Assembly (NCBI GenBank): GCA_965658355.1
Contig: CBFHRX010000001.1
Span: forward strand, 77,799-141,798
DNA from: UBA11891 sp965658355
GTDB taxonomy: Bacteria > Bacteroidota > Bacteroidia > Flavobacteriales > Flavobacteriaceae
Length of the DNA: 64,000 bases
Direction: 5' to 3'
The stretch's first letter is position 1; every line of letters begins with the position of its first letter. Below the pieces are notes generated by a model, which made no database searches, had not been told where the DNA came from, and worked only from the letters and a program-made list of their open reading frames with translations. The translations under genes were made by a program, and so were the position numbers. Of this stretch, positions 17,317 through 27,412 are shown one piece after another.

Positions 17317-18241
17317 CGTTATTTATTGTGCAAGTACCGTTTTTATTTATAGCCGATACATGGATGTCAAAGTTCACTTTAGAATCTTGCAAAACCAGTG
17401 CCATCGATTCTGCTGTTTTATAAGCCTGTTCTTTTCCTTTTGTAAGCGCAAAAACGGAAGGTCCTGCTCCTGATATACCCGCCCCTAAAGCACCTGAATC
17501 AAGTGCTTCTTGTTTGAGTTGCGTATAGTTAGGAATGAGAGGTGCTCTCTTTGGTTCTACAATTATATCCACTAAGCTTCTGCCTATCAAGTCATAATCT
17601 GAACTGTGTAAGCCGCTGATTAAAGCTCCCAAGTTGGCAGACTGTGCAATGTGGTTTTTAAAGGAGACAGTATCCCCTAAGACTCCTCTAGATTCAGCTG
17701 TCTTTACTTCTACAAGCTGATGAATGACAACCGCATAAAGCTCTTTTGGAGTTGGAATTGAAATGATGTCCATAGGATCAAGCGCCCGAACCAAAGTAAA
17801 CCCACCTAACATGGCGGGTGCAATATTATCGGCATGAGCCGCTTGACTTGCCAGCATTTCACCTTGTAAGGCAAAGGGCAATAATTCTTCCTTTGAAAGC
17901 CCGAGCCCCATTAGTCTATTGAGCCCGTACACAATTCCCACTGCACTTGCTGAACTACTTCCAATACCGCTTCCCGGTTTGATGCCTTTGGTAAGTGTGA
18001 TGTCAAAACCATTCTCAGAAGGATATTTTTCAAGGAGTGCTAGTGCCGCCACTCCAGCTACATTTTGTAGCGGATCCTTAGATAAATCCTGCCCTTTAAT
18101 CTCTTTAAAACGAATTCCTTTTTGTGCTGTTTTCTCAATTAAGAATTCGTCGCCCACGTCTTCTAAGCAAAAGCCAAGTACATCAAAGCCGCAGGATACA
18201 TTGGCAACACTAGCGGGTGCAAAAACGGTGAGGGAATCCAT
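17303..18241 (-). CDS. thrB: Homoserine kinase
   Basis: GHMP-family kinase that phosphorylates homoserine with ATP. The 312-residue protein begins with DSLTVFAPASVANVSCGFD, a typical ThrB N-terminus, and contains the ATP-binding PGSGIGSSSASAVG loop near residue 90 and GAGISGAGPSVFAL in the C-terminal GHMP domain. I chose ATG 18241, ten bases after the thrA stop; the frame is open upstream to 18283, but that extension would overlap thrA and lies outside the conserved start. Middle gene of the threonine operon. Confidence 0.96.
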   Translation of the reverse strand: MDSLTVFAPASVANVSCGFDVLGFCLEDVGDEFLIEKTAQKGIRFKEIKGQDLSKDPLQNVAGVAALALLEKYPSENGFDITLTKGIKPGSGIGSSSASAVGIVYGLNRLMGLGLSKEELLPFALQGEMLASQAAHADNIAPAMLGGFTLVRALDPMDIISIPTPKELYAVVIHQLVEVKTAESRGVLGDTVSFKNHIAQSANLGALISGLHSSDYDLIGRSLVDIIVEPKRAPLIPNYTQLKQEALDSGALGAGISGAGPSVFALTKGKEQAYKTAESMALVLQDSKVNFDIHVSAINKNGTCTINNDEIL

Positions 18242-18251
18242 AGGTAGTTGC

Positions 18252-20699
18252 TTATTGTTTTCCAATTCGTATGATATCGGCAAAAATTCCTGAGGCTGTT
18301 ACATCAGCTCCTGCACCTGCTCCTTTTACGATTAAAGGTTGTTTTGAATAGCGACTGGTGTAAAATAAAATGATATTATCACTTCCTTCCAAATGGTAAA
18401 AGTCATGTCCTTCAGGGATGTGTTGTAAGCCTACTGAAGCTTTACCATTTTCGAGTTGTGCAATATATTTTAGCTTTGACTGTTTCTTGTTTGCCTCTTT
18501 TAGAAGTTCTTCAAAATGACTTTGATGAGCCTCTAGGCTGCTGAAAAAACGTTCATTATCTGTGGTCTCCAAACAGGCTTGAGGAAGGAATGAATTATTT
18601 TCAATTTCATCCAATTCGATGGATAATCCTGCCTCTCTGGCAAGAATCAAAATCTTTCTAGCCACATCAACACCACTTAGATCAATTTTGGGATCAGGCT
18701 CTGTAAAGCCTTCTTCCATGGCTCTTTTGACTACGGAAACAAAAGAGGTTTCTTCCGTATAATTATTGAAAACAAAGTTTAAACTTCCCGAAAGAACAGC
18801 TTGAATCTTGATCACTTGATCCCCTGAGGCGATTAAGTTGTTAAGGGTATCGATAATCGGTAAGCCGGCACCAACATTGGTTTCAAATAAGAAAGGACTT
18901 CGATACTGTCGAGCCGTTTTCTTTAGGTGTAAGTAATTGTCGAGCTTGTCTGCACAGGCAATTTTATTACAGGTAACCACGCCTATGCTGTTGGCTAAAT
19001 ACTGTCCGTATTCTTCTGCAATAAGAGCACTGGCTGTATTGTCAACAAAAATGCTGTTGCGAAGATTTAATTCTTTGGCATGTTCAAAAAAGGAATCTCT
19101 GTTCGCTGTTACTGAGGAGTTGTCAAGGGCTTCCTGCCAATGGTCCAAATCGATAGGGCTATTGCTGATAAGCATTTTCCGAGAATTAGAAAGTGCCATA
19201 ACGCGAATCTTTAAGCGGAGATTGGATTCTAAATACTCCCTTTGCTGGGCTATCTGTTCCAATAGTTTGCCTCCTACATTGCCTACGCCTGTAATGAAGA
19301 GATTCAATTGTTTTACTTGTGACTCAAAAAAACTTTCATGTAAGGTGTTTAGTGCCTTTTGACTATTTTTTTGATCAATGATAATCGAAATATTTCGCTC
19401 TGATGCGCCTTGAGCGATAGCGCGAATATTAATATTATTGGCTCCTAAGCTGCTGAATAATTTTCCGCTAATGCCTTGGTGTTCTTTCATTTTATCACCT
19501 ACTACAGCAATGTTGACCAAATGGGTTTCTATACGGGCGGGATAGACCTTATTTAAAGAGATTTCGAAAGCAAAATGTTCGTCTATTGCCTCTTTTGCCT
19601 TTTGAGCGTCCTCAGCCCTAACGCCTAAGCATATGGAATGTTCTGAAGAAGCTTGAGTGATCATGATAATATTGATATTCTCTACGGAAAGCGTTTCAAA
19701 TAATCGTTTTGAAAAGCCTGGGATACCTACCATACCACTGCCTTCTAGACTGACTAAAGCAACATCGTCGATATGGCTAATCCCTTTTACAATTTGTCCA
19801 TTGTTTGAATCTGTTTCATTATGAATCAGGGTGCCAGGGTCAGTTGGCGAAAAGGTGTTTTTGATATAGGTTGGTATGTTTTTTTCTACTAAGGGTTGAA
19901 GGGTAGGGGGGTAAATTACTTTGGCCCCAAAATGGGAAAGCTCCATGGCTTCATAATACGAAAGCTTTGGGATGGGCTGGGCTTGGGATACTAATTTGGG
20001 ATGCGCGGTATACATGCCGCTGACATCTGTCCAAATCTCAATGGATTTCGCATCGAGTACATGCGCCAAAATAGCTGCTGAAAAGTCTGAGCCTCCTCTT
20101 CCCAGAGTTGTCAATTGACCGTCAGCATCACCCGCTATATAGCCTGATACCAAACGAACTTTCGCTTGTTGTTTAGTCAACTCTGCGAGGGTTTGGCTTT
20201 TCGTTTTGTCAAAGTCAACTACTAATTTTCCGTTTTTTTCTTGTGTTGAAAGTAAGCGGGTAGCATCATAAAGCTGTACATCAATCTGAAACTGTTCAAA
20301 AAGTTTTGCGATTAGATAAGAAGATAGAATTTCTCCAAAAGCAGAAACTTTGGAAAGGGTCTTGGGTGTAATTTCCTCTAGGTGGTAAACCGATTGATAG
20401 AACGCCTCAAGTTCGTTGAGTTTTTTCTCTAGGAACGAAATGGTAGTCTGTTGCTTTTCGCTGCTTAGCAGTTGATGTATAGGCTCTAAATGCCTTTCTC
20501 GAATCAGGTCAATTCCCTCTTTATAGCCCGCGTCTTTTTGCGAGGCTTTTTCCAGTAAGTCTATTAGTATATTGGTGATGCCTCCTAAAGCCGAAACCAC
20601 AACAACGATTTCATTTTTTTGTTGACGCACAATATCAACAACATGTTGGAGGCTCTTTGAATTGGCAACCGAGGTACCGCCAAATTTTAAAATCTTCAT
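18252..20699 (-). CDS. thrA: Bifunctional aspartate kinase / homoserine dehydrogenase I
   Basis: Catalyses the first and third steps from aspartate to homoserine. The 815 residues are close to E. coli ThrA (820). The N-terminal aspartate kinase starts with MKILKFGGTSVAN and includes TTLGRGGSDFSAAILA; two ACT-type regulatory segments follow (around 310-460, e.g. VSLEGSGMVGIPG and VAVVGDKM); the homoserine dehydrogenase half begins with the NAD(P) motif GVGNVGGKLL near 470 and ends with GAGAGADVTASGIFADI. The ACT domains imply allosteric inhibition by threonine. It has its own -7 element (20738-20745), downstream of a terminator that closes clpC. Confidence 0.97.
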   Translation of the reverse strand: MKILKFGGTSVANSKSLQHVVDIVRQQKNEIVVVVSALGGITNILIDLLEKASQKDAGYKEGIDLIRERHLEPIHQLLSSEKQQTTISFLEKKLNELEAFYQSVYHLEEITPKTLSKVSAFGEILSSYLIAKLFEQFQIDVQLYDATRLLSTQEKNGKLVVDFDKTKSQTLAELTKQQAKVRLVSGYIAGDADGQLTTLGRGGSDFSAAILAHVLDAKSIEIWTDVSGMYTAHPKLVSQAQPIPKLSYYEAMELSHFGAKVIYPPTLQPLVEKNIPTYIKNTFSPTDPGTLIHNETDSNNGQIVKGISHIDDVALVSLEGSGMVGIPGFSKRLFETLSVENINIIMITQASSEHSICLGVRAEDAQKAKEAIDEHFAFEISLNKVYPARIETHLVNIAVVGDKMKEHQGISGKLFSSLGANNINIRAIAQGASERNISIIIDQKNSQKALNTLHESFFESQVKQLNLFITGVGNVGGKLLEQIAQQREYLESNLRLKIRVMALSNSRKMLISNSPIDLDHWQEALDNSSVTANRDSFFEHAKELNLRNSIFVDNTASALIAEEYGQYLANSIGVVTCNKIACADKLDNYLHLKKTARQYRSPFLFETNVGAGLPIIDTLNNLIASGDQVIKIQAVLSGSLNFVFNNYTEETSFVSVVKRAMEEGFTEPDPKIDLSGVDVARKILILAREAGLSIELDEIENNSFLPQACLETTDNERFFSSLEAHQSHFEELLKEANKKQSKLKYIAQLENGKASVGLQHIPEGHDFYHLEGSDNIILFYTSRYSKQPLIVKGAGAGADVTASGIFADIIRIGKQ

Positions 20700-20737
20700 A
20701 CTATAATGTAAAAACCAAATGGTTTGAAATTCAGTTG

Positions 20738-20745
20738 CAAAAATA
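20738..20745 (-). promoter_or_regulatory. -7 promoter element of the thr operon
   Basis: TATTTTTG on the minus strand, an exact TAnnTTTG match, 38 bases before the thrA ATG and downstream of the clpC terminator hairpin. This makes thrABC independent of clpC. No leader peptide with threonine or isoleucine codons is apparent in the short leader. Confidence 0.55.
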
Positions 20746-20784
20746 GCATAAGAAGTTCGGCTAGGAAATTATTTCTACAAAAAG

Positions 20785-20815
20785 AAAACCGGCTATACAA
20801 AGCATAGCCGGTTTT
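20785..20815 (-). terminator. Rho-independent terminator of clpC
   Basis: A perfect 12-bp stem (AAAACCGGCTAT with ATAGCCGGTTTT) with a 7-base loop, followed on the minus strand by CTTTTTG. It lies 20 bases after the clpC stop and before the thr promoter. Confidence 0.85.
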
Positions 20816-20834
20816 AGAACTCTTAGAAGCGAAA

Positions 20835-23387
20835 TTAAACGGCAGGAATTTCTTCTACAATTAAATTCAATTCCTCATCATTGTCTTTGTGTGCATCTAC
20901 TTTAAGGCTGTCTCCTTCTTTGACCTTGTTGGACACAACACTCTCTGCAATTAGATCTTCAACATACTTTTGGATCGCTCTATTGAGTGGTCGTGCACCG
21001 TATTTTTGATCGTAACCTTTTTCAGATAAAAAGTCTTTGGCTTCCTCCGTAATGGCGATTTGATAGCCTAATTTTTCAATCCGAGTCTCCAATTTTGAAA
21101 GCTCCAAATCCACTATTGAACGAATGGCCTTTTTGTCGAGAGAATTAAAGATGATTATATCATCAATGCGATTTAAAAATTCTGGTGAAAAGGTCTTTTT
21201 CAATTCCTTATCGATAATTCCCTTTTCGATCACTTCAGATTGTGTTTTTTGAGCTTTAGTCTCAAATCCAACACCTGTTCCAAAGTCTTTTAGTTGGCGG
21301 GCACCGATATTTGAAGTCATGATGATAATGGTGTTTTGGAAGTTTACTTTTCTTCCTAAACTATCCGTTAAAAAGCCATCATCTAAAACTTGTAATAACA
21401 TATTGAATACATCGGGATGCGCTTTTTCTACTTCGTCTAATAATATTACAGAGTAGGGTCTGCGTCTTACTTTTTCACTTAATTGTCCCCCTTCTTCGTA
21501 GCCTACATAGCCTGGAGGAGCTCCAATTAATCTTGAAATAGCAAATTTTTCCATGTACTCACTCATGTCAATTCGAATCAAGTTTTCTTCAGAGTCGAAT
21601 ATTTCAGTGGCTAGTATCTTGGCGAGTTGTGTTTTTCCAACCCCTGTTTGGCCTAAGAATATAAAGGACCCAATGGGACGATCTGGATTTTTTAAGCCGG
21701 CTCGGTTTCGTTGAATGGCTTTTACCACTTTTTTCACAGCCTCTTCTTGACCAATAACTTTAGAACCAATAACCTCAGTTAGCAAGGCGAGTTTGTTCTT
21801 TTCAGATTTTACAATCTTATTAACAGGGATGTTGGTCATCATGGAAACAACATCCGCAATATGGGTATCGTTAACGGTTACTTTGTTTTGCTTAGATTCT
21901 TCATTCCAGCGTTCTTGTGCCTCTATTAATTGACGCTCTACTCGTTTTTCATCGTCTCTTAGCTTAGCAGCTTCTTCATACTTTTGCTTTTTTACAACAG
22001 TATTTTTAAGCTCCCTTACTTTTTCAAGATCTTCTTCTAGTTGTACGACTTCTTTGGGGACATTCATATTGTTGATATGAACCCTAGAACCCGCTTCATC
22101 CAAGGCATCAATAGCTTTGTCTGGTAAAAAACGGTCCGACATATAGCGGTCTGTGAGTTCCACACAGGCTTTTAAGGCTTCATCAGTATACGAGACGTTG
22201 TGGTGGTTTTCGTAGCGTTCTTTTATATTTCGAAGGATTTCCAAGGTTTCATCAGGGGAGGTTTCCTCCACTAATACTTTTTGGAATCTTCTTTCTAAGG
22301 CACCGTCTTTCTCAATGTTTTGACGATATTCATCGAGGGTTGTAGCACCGATACATTGGATTTCACCCCTTGCTAGGGCAGGCTTAAACATATTGGAAGC
22401 GTCTAAGCTTCCTGTTGCGCCACCAGCACCTACTATGGTATGAATCTCATCAATGAACAGAATGATGTTGTCATTTTTTTCGAGTTCATTCATGACGGCT
22501 TTCATCCGTTCCTCAAATTGCCCTCTGTATTTTGTTCCTGCTACGAGACTGGCGAGATCCAGCGTAATGACTCTTTTATTGTAAAGGACACGAGATACTT
22601 TTTTCTGAATAATTCGCAAGGCAAGTCCTTCTGCGATAGCAGACTTCCCAACACCGGGCTCTCCGATTAACAAAGGATTGTTTTTCTTTCTTCTACTAAG
22701 AATTTGAGAAACTCTTTGAATTTCTTTTTCTCTTCCTACCACCGGGTCTAATTTATCCTGTTCGGCAAGTGCCGTGACATCTCGTCCAAAATTATCGAGT
22801 ACGGGGGTTTTGGAATTTTTCGAAGAACGGCTCTCTGATGTCGGAACAAAAGGATTTTCTTTGGATCCACTCGCATCATCATCGTCTTTTTCGTCTGGGA
22901 ATGAAGAAGCTTCGGGAAGATCCATATAATTAGAATCGTCACTAGCCAGCATCAATTTGAATTGTTCTTTCACACTGTCGTAGTCCACATCTAAATTAGA
23001 CAACAATTTGGTCGTTGGATCATTTTCATTTCTCAGGATACAAAGCAAAAGGTGGGCTGTGTTGATAAGATCACTTTGAAATAATTTAGCTTCCAAAAAA
23101 GTGGTCTTTAAGGCCCGTTCCGCTTGGCGTGTTAAGTGCAGATTTTTTTTATTGTTTAAGGAGCTTCCGCTTTCTAAAACAGCCGGATTTAGAATTTCAA
23201 CTTTACGTCTTAATTCCTCTAGATCAATATCAATGGCATTTAGAATTGATATTGCTTTTCCGCCTCCATCTCGTAATATTCCAAGCATAAGATGCTCCGT
23301 ACCAATAAAGTTGTGCCCTAAACGTAGGGCTTCTTCTTTACTGAATGTGATTACATCTTTTACTCTTGGTGAAAAATTATCATCCAT
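20835..23387 (-). CDS. clpC: ATP-dependent Clp protease ATP-binding subunit ClpC
   Basis: HSP100 unfoldase that delivers substrates to ClpP. The 850-residue protein has an N-terminal double Clp repeat (FSPRVKDVITFSKEEA onwards), an acidic and Ser-rich linker around 155-195, AAA domain 1 with Walker A GEPGVGKSA near 240, a middle domain containing a UVR-like EEAAKLRDDEKR segment typical of ClpC rather than ClpB, and AAA domain 2 with GQTGVGKTQ near 578 followed by a D2-small C-terminus. No clpP is in the window. A TAAATTAG element ends five bases before the ATG. Transcription ends at a strong hairpin just downstream. Confidence 0.95.
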   Translation of the reverse strand: MDDNFSPRVKDVITFSKEEALRLGHNFIGTEHLMLGILRDGGGKAISILNAIDIDLEELRRKVEILNPAVLESGSSLNNKKNLHLTRQAERALKTTFLEAKLFQSDLINTAHLLLCILRNENDPTTKLLSNLDVDYDSVKEQFKLMLASDDSNYMDLPEASSFPDEKDDDDASGSKENPFVPTSESRSSKNSKTPVLDNFGRDVTALAEQDKLDPVVGREKEIQRVSQILSRRKKNNPLLIGEPGVGKSAIAEGLALRIIQKKVSRVLYNKRVITLDLASLVAGTKYRGQFEERMKAVMNELEKNDNIILFIDEIHTIVGAGGATGSLDASNMFKPALARGEIQCIGATTLDEYRQNIEKDGALERRFQKVLVEETSPDETLEILRNIKERYENHHNVSYTDEALKACVELTDRYMSDRFLPDKAIDALDEAGSRVHINNMNVPKEVVQLEEDLEKVRELKNTVVKKQKYEEAAKLRDDEKRVERQLIEAQERWNEESKQNKVTVNDTHIADVVSMMTNIPVNKIVKSEKNKLALLTEVIGSKVIGQEEAVKKVVKAIQRNRAGLKNPDRPIGSFIFLGQTGVGKTQLAKILATEIFDSEENLIRIDMSEYMEKFAISRLIGAPPGYVGYEEGGQLSEKVRRRPYSVILLDEVEKAHPDVFNMLLQVLDDGFLTDSLGRKVNFQNTIIIMTSNIGARQLKDFGTGVGFETKAQKTQSEVIEKGIIDKELKKTFSPEFLNRIDDIIIFNSLDKKAIRSIVDLELSKLETRIEKLGYQIAITEEAKDFLSEKGYDQKYGARPLNRAIQKYVEDLIAESVVSNKVKEGDSLKVDAHKDNDEELNLIVEEIPAV

Positions 23388-23392
23388 ACTTC

Positions 23393-23400
23393 CTAATTTA
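23393..23400 (-). promoter_or_regulatory. -7-like element before clpC
   Basis: TAAATTAG on the minus strand, one mismatch to TAnnTTTG, ends five bases before the clpC ATG. The intergenic region to gyrA (218 bases) also holds a small inverted repeat AGCTT...AAGCT at 23426-23443; no CIRCE-like element is seen. Confidence 0.35.
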
Positions 23401-23552
23401 GTGACTCTTAAACAAAAAACGTTCCAGCTTCGAGCTTTAAGCTAATTGACAAAAAAAAATAACAACTTCAAAACATAATCTAGTAAAAATTAGTAAACTT
23501 TTTTATTCAAAATATGTTGATAAATCGGCTATAAAAAGTAGCAGCAGGCTCT

Positions 23553-23581
23553 TTGTAAAGTTAGCAATAGTGGTATTTTAG
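23553..23581 (+). promoter_or_regulatory. Candidate gyrA promoter
   Basis: A -33 TTG at 23553-23555, an 18-bp spacer, and TATTTTAG at 23574-23581 (one mismatch to TAnnTTTG). The gyrA ATG follows 24 bases later. Confidence 0.5.
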
Positions 23582-23605
23582 CTTTATTCGATATACGTTA
23601 AGTTT

Positions 23606-26101
23606 ATGAACGAAGGTGAAAAGTTAATCCCGATTAATATCGAGGATGAAATGAAGTCAGCATACATAGATTATTCTATGTCTGTCATTGTGTCACGTGC
23701 ACTACCTGACGTGCGTGATGGATTTAAACCTGTCCACAGACGGGTCTTATTTGGGATGCACGAATTGGGAATTCGCGCGAATTCTTCCTACAAAAAATCG
23801 GCTAGAATAGTCGGGGAAGTTTTAGGGAAATACCACCCCCATGGCGATAGCTCTGTATATGATACTATGGTTCGGATGGCTCAAGAATGGTCGTTGCGCT
23901 ACCTGCTTGTAGATGGACAGGGAAATTACGGCTCCGTAGACGGAGACAGCCCAGCAGCCATGCGATATACGGAAGCGCGAATGCAGAAGATCTCTGAAGA
24001 TATGATGGCCGATATCGAAAAAGATACCGTTGAGCATCAGTTAAACTTTGACGATTCATTAAAAGAACCGACCGTATTACCAACCCGTATTCCCAATCTA
24101 TTGGTCAACGGGGCTTCAGGGATAGCCGTTGGGATGGCGACCAATATGCCTCCCCACAATTTGACAGAAGTTGTAAATGGGATTATCCAATACATTGAAG
24201 ACAATGACATCACGATAGAGACGCTCATGCAAACTATCCAAGCACCTGATTTTCCAACCGGGGGTACTATTTATGGGTATGATGGGGTCCGAGAAGCGTT
24301 TTTGACAGGTCGTGGGCGTGTCGTTTTAAGAGGAAAAGCCATTATAGAGGAAGTGGCAGGGAGAGAGTGCATTATCGTAACAGAAATCCCCTATCAGGTC
24401 AATAAGGCAGAGATGATCCGGAAGACAGCTGAAATGATCAATGATAAGAAAATTGAAGGGATCAGTAACATACGCGACGAATCGGATCGAAAAGGAATGC
24501 GTATTGTCTACATCCTTAAAAGAGACGCCATTCCGAATATCGTTTTAAATAAACTGTATAAATACACCTCTTTACAATCCTCTTTTTCAGTCAATAATAT
24601 TGCGCTTGTTAAAGGACGACCAGAGTTGTTGAATCTAAAAGACATGATTCATCACTTCGTAGAGCATCGTCATGAGGTGGTAGTCCGTAGAACAAAATTT
24701 GAGCTTAAAAAGGCAGAAGAAAGAGCCCATATACTCGAAGGTTTAATCATCGCTTCTGACAATATAGACGAAGTGATTAAGCTTATCAGAGCTTCTTCAA
24801 ATGCTGAAGAGGCACGTGAAAAATTAATGTCTACATTTAAACTTAGTGAACTGCAAGCAAAGGCAATTGTTGAAATGCGTTTGCGACAGCTAACAGGTTT
24901 AGAGCAGGATAAGTTAAGAGCGGAATACGACGACTTGGTCAAAACAATTGCCGATCTAAAAGATATTTTAGATAAGAAAGACCGTCGTATGAGTATCATC
25001 AAAGAGGAACTAGTCGAAGTCAAAGAAAAATATGGTGACGAACGTCGTTCCGTAATTGAGTATGCAGGGGGGAGTTTCCGAGTGGAAGATATGATTCCAG
25101 ATGAGAAAGTCGTGCTTACTATTTCGCATGCGGGATACATTAAGAGAACCCCTCTAAGTGAATACAAAACACAAAATAGAGGAGGCGTAGGACAAAAGGC
25201 TTCTACGACTCGAAATGAAGACTTCTTGGAGCATATTTTTGTTGGTACGAATCACCAATACATGCTATTCTTTACCCAGAAAGGAAAATGTTTTTGGATG
25301 CGGGTATACGAGATCCCAGAAGGGTCTAGAACAGCAAAAGGAAGAGCGATTCAGAACTTGATGAATATTGAGCAAGATGATAAGGTGAAAGCTTTTATCT
25401 GCACTCAAGATTTAAAAGACGAAGAATACATCAATTCCCATTACGTCATTATGGCGACTAAGAAGGGGCAGGTTAAGAAAACGGCTTTAGAGCAATATTC
25501 TCGTCCTCGTGCAAATGGGATCAATGCCATTACCATCAAAGAAGACGATGAATTATTAGAAGCAAAGCTAACGAATGGAAATAGTCAGATTCTACTCGCA
25601 GGGCGTTCTGGGAAAGCCATTCGTTTTGAGGAAAGTAAAACACGTCCTATGGGTCGCGGCGCCTCTGGTGTAAGAGGGATTACACTGGCAGGGCCAGAGG
25701 ACGAATTGGTAGGAATGGTTTCAGTTAACGATTTGGATAGCAACATCCTTGTGGTGTCTGAAAAGGGCTATGGTAAACGATCTGATTTAGAAGATTACCG
25801 GATGACAAACAGAGGAGGAAAAGGAGTGAAAACCATTTCTATTACTGAAAAAACAGGTCAACTTGTCGCTCTGAAAAATGTTTCTGATGAAGATGATTTA
25901 ATGATCATCAATAAGTCAGGTATTGCCATTAGGATGTCTGTTAGTGATTTACGTGTCATGGGGCGTGCTACTCAAGGAGTACGGCTCATTAATTTGAAAG
26001 AGGGGGACTCGATTGCGGCTGTTGCCAAAGTGATGCCTGATGATGACCCGATTGAAGATATTAATGACTTAGAAGTCAATGATGGCACTGTTATTGAATA
26101 A
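23606..26101 (+). CDS. gyrA: DNA gyrase subunit A
   Basis: Breakage-reunion subunit of DNA gyrase. The 831-residue product has the catalytic Tyr at 121 in RYTEAR and the quinolone-resistance region GDSSVYD at 80-86, where the equivalents of E. coli Ser83 and Asp87 are Ser82 and Asp86, i.e. the wild-type susceptible residues. The C-terminal beta-pinwheel repeats are recognisable (e.g. RGGVGQKA around 527, RGGKGVKT around 734). The GyrA-box-like glutamine in QNRGGVGQ and an acidic tail (DDDPIEDINDLEVNDG) argue for gyrase rather than topoisomerase IV ParC. gyrB is not adjacent. Confidence 0.95.
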   Translation: MNEGEKLIPINIEDEMKSAYIDYSMSVIVSRALPDVRDGFKPVHRRVLFGMHELGIRANSSYKKSARIVGEVLGKYHPHGDSSVYDTMVRMAQEWSLRYLLVDGQGNYGSVDGDSPAAMRYTEARMQKISEDMMADIEKDTVEHQLNFDDSLKEPTVLPTRIPNLLVNGASGIAVGMATNMPPHNLTEVVNGIIQYIEDNDITIETLMQTIQAPDFPTGGTIYGYDGVREAFLTGRGRVVLRGKAIIEEVAGRECIIVTEIPYQVNKAEMIRKTAEMINDKKIEGISNIRDESDRKGMRIVYILKRDAIPNIVLNKLYKYTSLQSSFSVNNIALVKGRPELLNLKDMIHHFVEHRHEVVVRRTKFELKKAEERAHILEGLIIASDNIDEVIKLIRASSNAEEAREKLMSTFKLSELQAKAIVEMRLRQLTGLEQDKLRAEYDDLVKTIADLKDILDKKDRRMSIIKEELVEVKEKYGDERRSVIEYAGGSFRVEDMIPDEKVVLTISHAGYIKRTPLSEYKTQNRGGVGQKASTTRNEDFLEHIFVGTNHQYMLFFTQKGKCFWMRVYEIPEGSRTAKGRAIQNLMNIEQDDKVKAFICTQDLKDEEYINSHYVIMATKKGQVKKTALEQYSRPRANGINAITIKEDDELLEAKLTNGNSQILLAGRSGKAIRFEESKTRPMGRGASGVRGITLAGPEDELVGMVSVNDLDSNILVVSEKGYGKRSDLEDYRMTNRGGKGVKTISITEKTGQLVALKNVSDEDDLMIINKSGIAIRMSVSDLRVMGRATQGVRLINLKEGDSIAAVAKVMPDDDPIEDINDLEVNDGTVIE

Positions 26102-26132
26102 AAAACCAAAAATTAAATAAATTCAAAATCAA

Positions 26133-27359
26133 ATGAAAAAAACCGCAATAGCACTTTTGAGTATGGTTACTGCCTTCGGGTTTGCTCAAAAGAAAGAGTT
26201 GAAAAAAGCAGAAAAACTCTTCGGATCTGGCGATATAGCAGGTGCCACTCAAATGTTAGAAACCCACAAAGCACTATTTGATGCTGCTGATGAGAAAATA
26301 GTAAACTCCTATCAATTTTTACTGGGGAGAATTGCACAGCAAAACAAGGACTATAAGGCAGCTCTAGATACGTATATGTCTCTCAAAGAGGATGCACGTT
26401 TGAAATCAACTGTTGGACAGCAATTGCAACAATTGCAGTCTGACATCGTAACGGCTGCAATTGAGGACAACGAAGGCCAAAACTTTGCTGCTTCTGCCGA
26501 AAAATTATTTATGGCCTATCAAATAGATCCTGAAAACGGGAAGGATTATCTCTATTTTGCAGCTTCTAATTGTGTCAATGGGAAACAATACGAGCGAGCA
26601 CTAGAAATGTATGCGATTTTAAAAGAAATCAAGTACACAGGAATTACGACCACTTATTTTGTAACCGAGGTTGCGACCAATCAGGAAATAGAGGTTTCCG
26701 AAATGGAGTACGGTATTTATCAAAAATCAAAGGATTACATCAACCCTAAAGAAGTAAAATCAGAATCTAAATATCCTGAAATTGTGAAGAATATCGCGTT
26801 GATCTATGCTCAGCAAGGCGAAAATGAAAAGGCAATTGAAGCGGTTCAGGAAGCTCGTAAAGAGAGTCCTGATGATTTGAATTTGATCCTTACGGAAGCT
26901 AATATTTACATTGAATTAGACGAAAAAGAAAAATTCAAGGAACTGATCAACCAGGCCATTGAAAAAGACCCCACCAATGCCAACTTGTATTTTAACTTAG
27001 GTGTGGTAAACAATGATTTGGGCGATACTGCTGCTGCTCGTGGTTTTTATGAAAAAGCCATTGAGTTGGATCCCAACTTTGAAGCGGCCTATCTTAACTT
27101 GGTTGCTTTGATACTAGAAGGTGAGGCTGCTGTTGTTGAAGAAATGAATAGCCTTGGGACTTCTAGAGCTGACAATGCTCGTTACGAGACGTTAAAAGGG
27201 CAACGAGAATCTCTCTACAAAGAATGTGTCCCAATTCTCAAAGGTTTGATTGCTGTTAACAATAACGAAGAGGCCATCAAAACCTTGATGAATATTTATG
27301 GTACTCTAGGCGAAAACCAAGGGTATATGGAAATGAAAGCGCTTTTAGAAAACGAATAA
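26133..27359 (+). CDS. Exported tetratricopeptide-repeat protein
   Basis: The 408-residue precursor has a short signal peptide (KKTAIALLSMVTAFGFAQ) and then tandem TPR units, clearest at NIALIYAQQGENEKAIEAVQEA (about 218-239) and in the NLYFNLGVVNNDLGDTAAARGFYEKAIELDP segment. It should reside in the periplasm or at the outer membrane and act as a protein-interaction scaffold; nothing in the sequence shows the partner. It starts 31 bases after gyrA in an A-rich leader, and could be cotranscribed with it. Similar TPR proteins follow gyrA in many Flavobacteriaceae, as far as I recall. A bidirectional terminator follows. Confidence 0.85.
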   Translation: MKKTAIALLSMVTAFGFAQKKELKKAEKLFGSGDIAGATQMLETHKALFDAADEKIVNSYQFLLGRIAQQNKDYKAALDTYMSLKEDARLKSTVGQQLQQLQSDIVTAAIEDNEGQNFAASAEKLFMAYQIDPENGKDYLYFAASNCVNGKQYERALEMYAILKEIKYTGITTTYFVTEVATNQEIEVSEMEYGIYQKSKDYINPKEVKSESKYPEIVKNIALIYAQQGENEKAIEAVQEARKESPDDLNLILTEANIYIELDEKEKFKELINQAIEKDPTNANLYFNLGVVNNDLGDTAAARGFYEKAIELDPNFEAAYLNLVALILEGEAAVVEEMNSLGTSRADNARYETLKGQRESLYKECVPILKGLIAVNNNEEAIKTLMNIYGTLGENQGYMEMKALLENE

Positions 27360-27379
27360 CAGCTCTTTCTTCAAAAGAA

Positions 27380-27412
27380 AAAAAGCCTGCTGTTTGACAG
27401 TAGGCTTTTTTT
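27380..27412. terminator. Bidirectional terminator
   Basis: AAAGCCTGCTG, loop TTTGA, CAGTAGGCTTT with one G-T pair; A run on one side and T run on the other, placed between convergent genes for the TPR protein and the NlpC/P60 peptidase. Confidence 0.85.

Noticed and set aside
20785..20815. Thr operon attenuator
   Set aside because: The hairpin is strong but lies upstream of the thrA -7 element and just after the clpC stop, and there is no Thr/Ile-rich leader peptide; it is the clpC terminator.
23426..23443. Heat-shock operator upstream of clpC
   Set aside because: The inverted repeat AGCTT/AAGCT is short and does not match CIRCE or a CtsR site.
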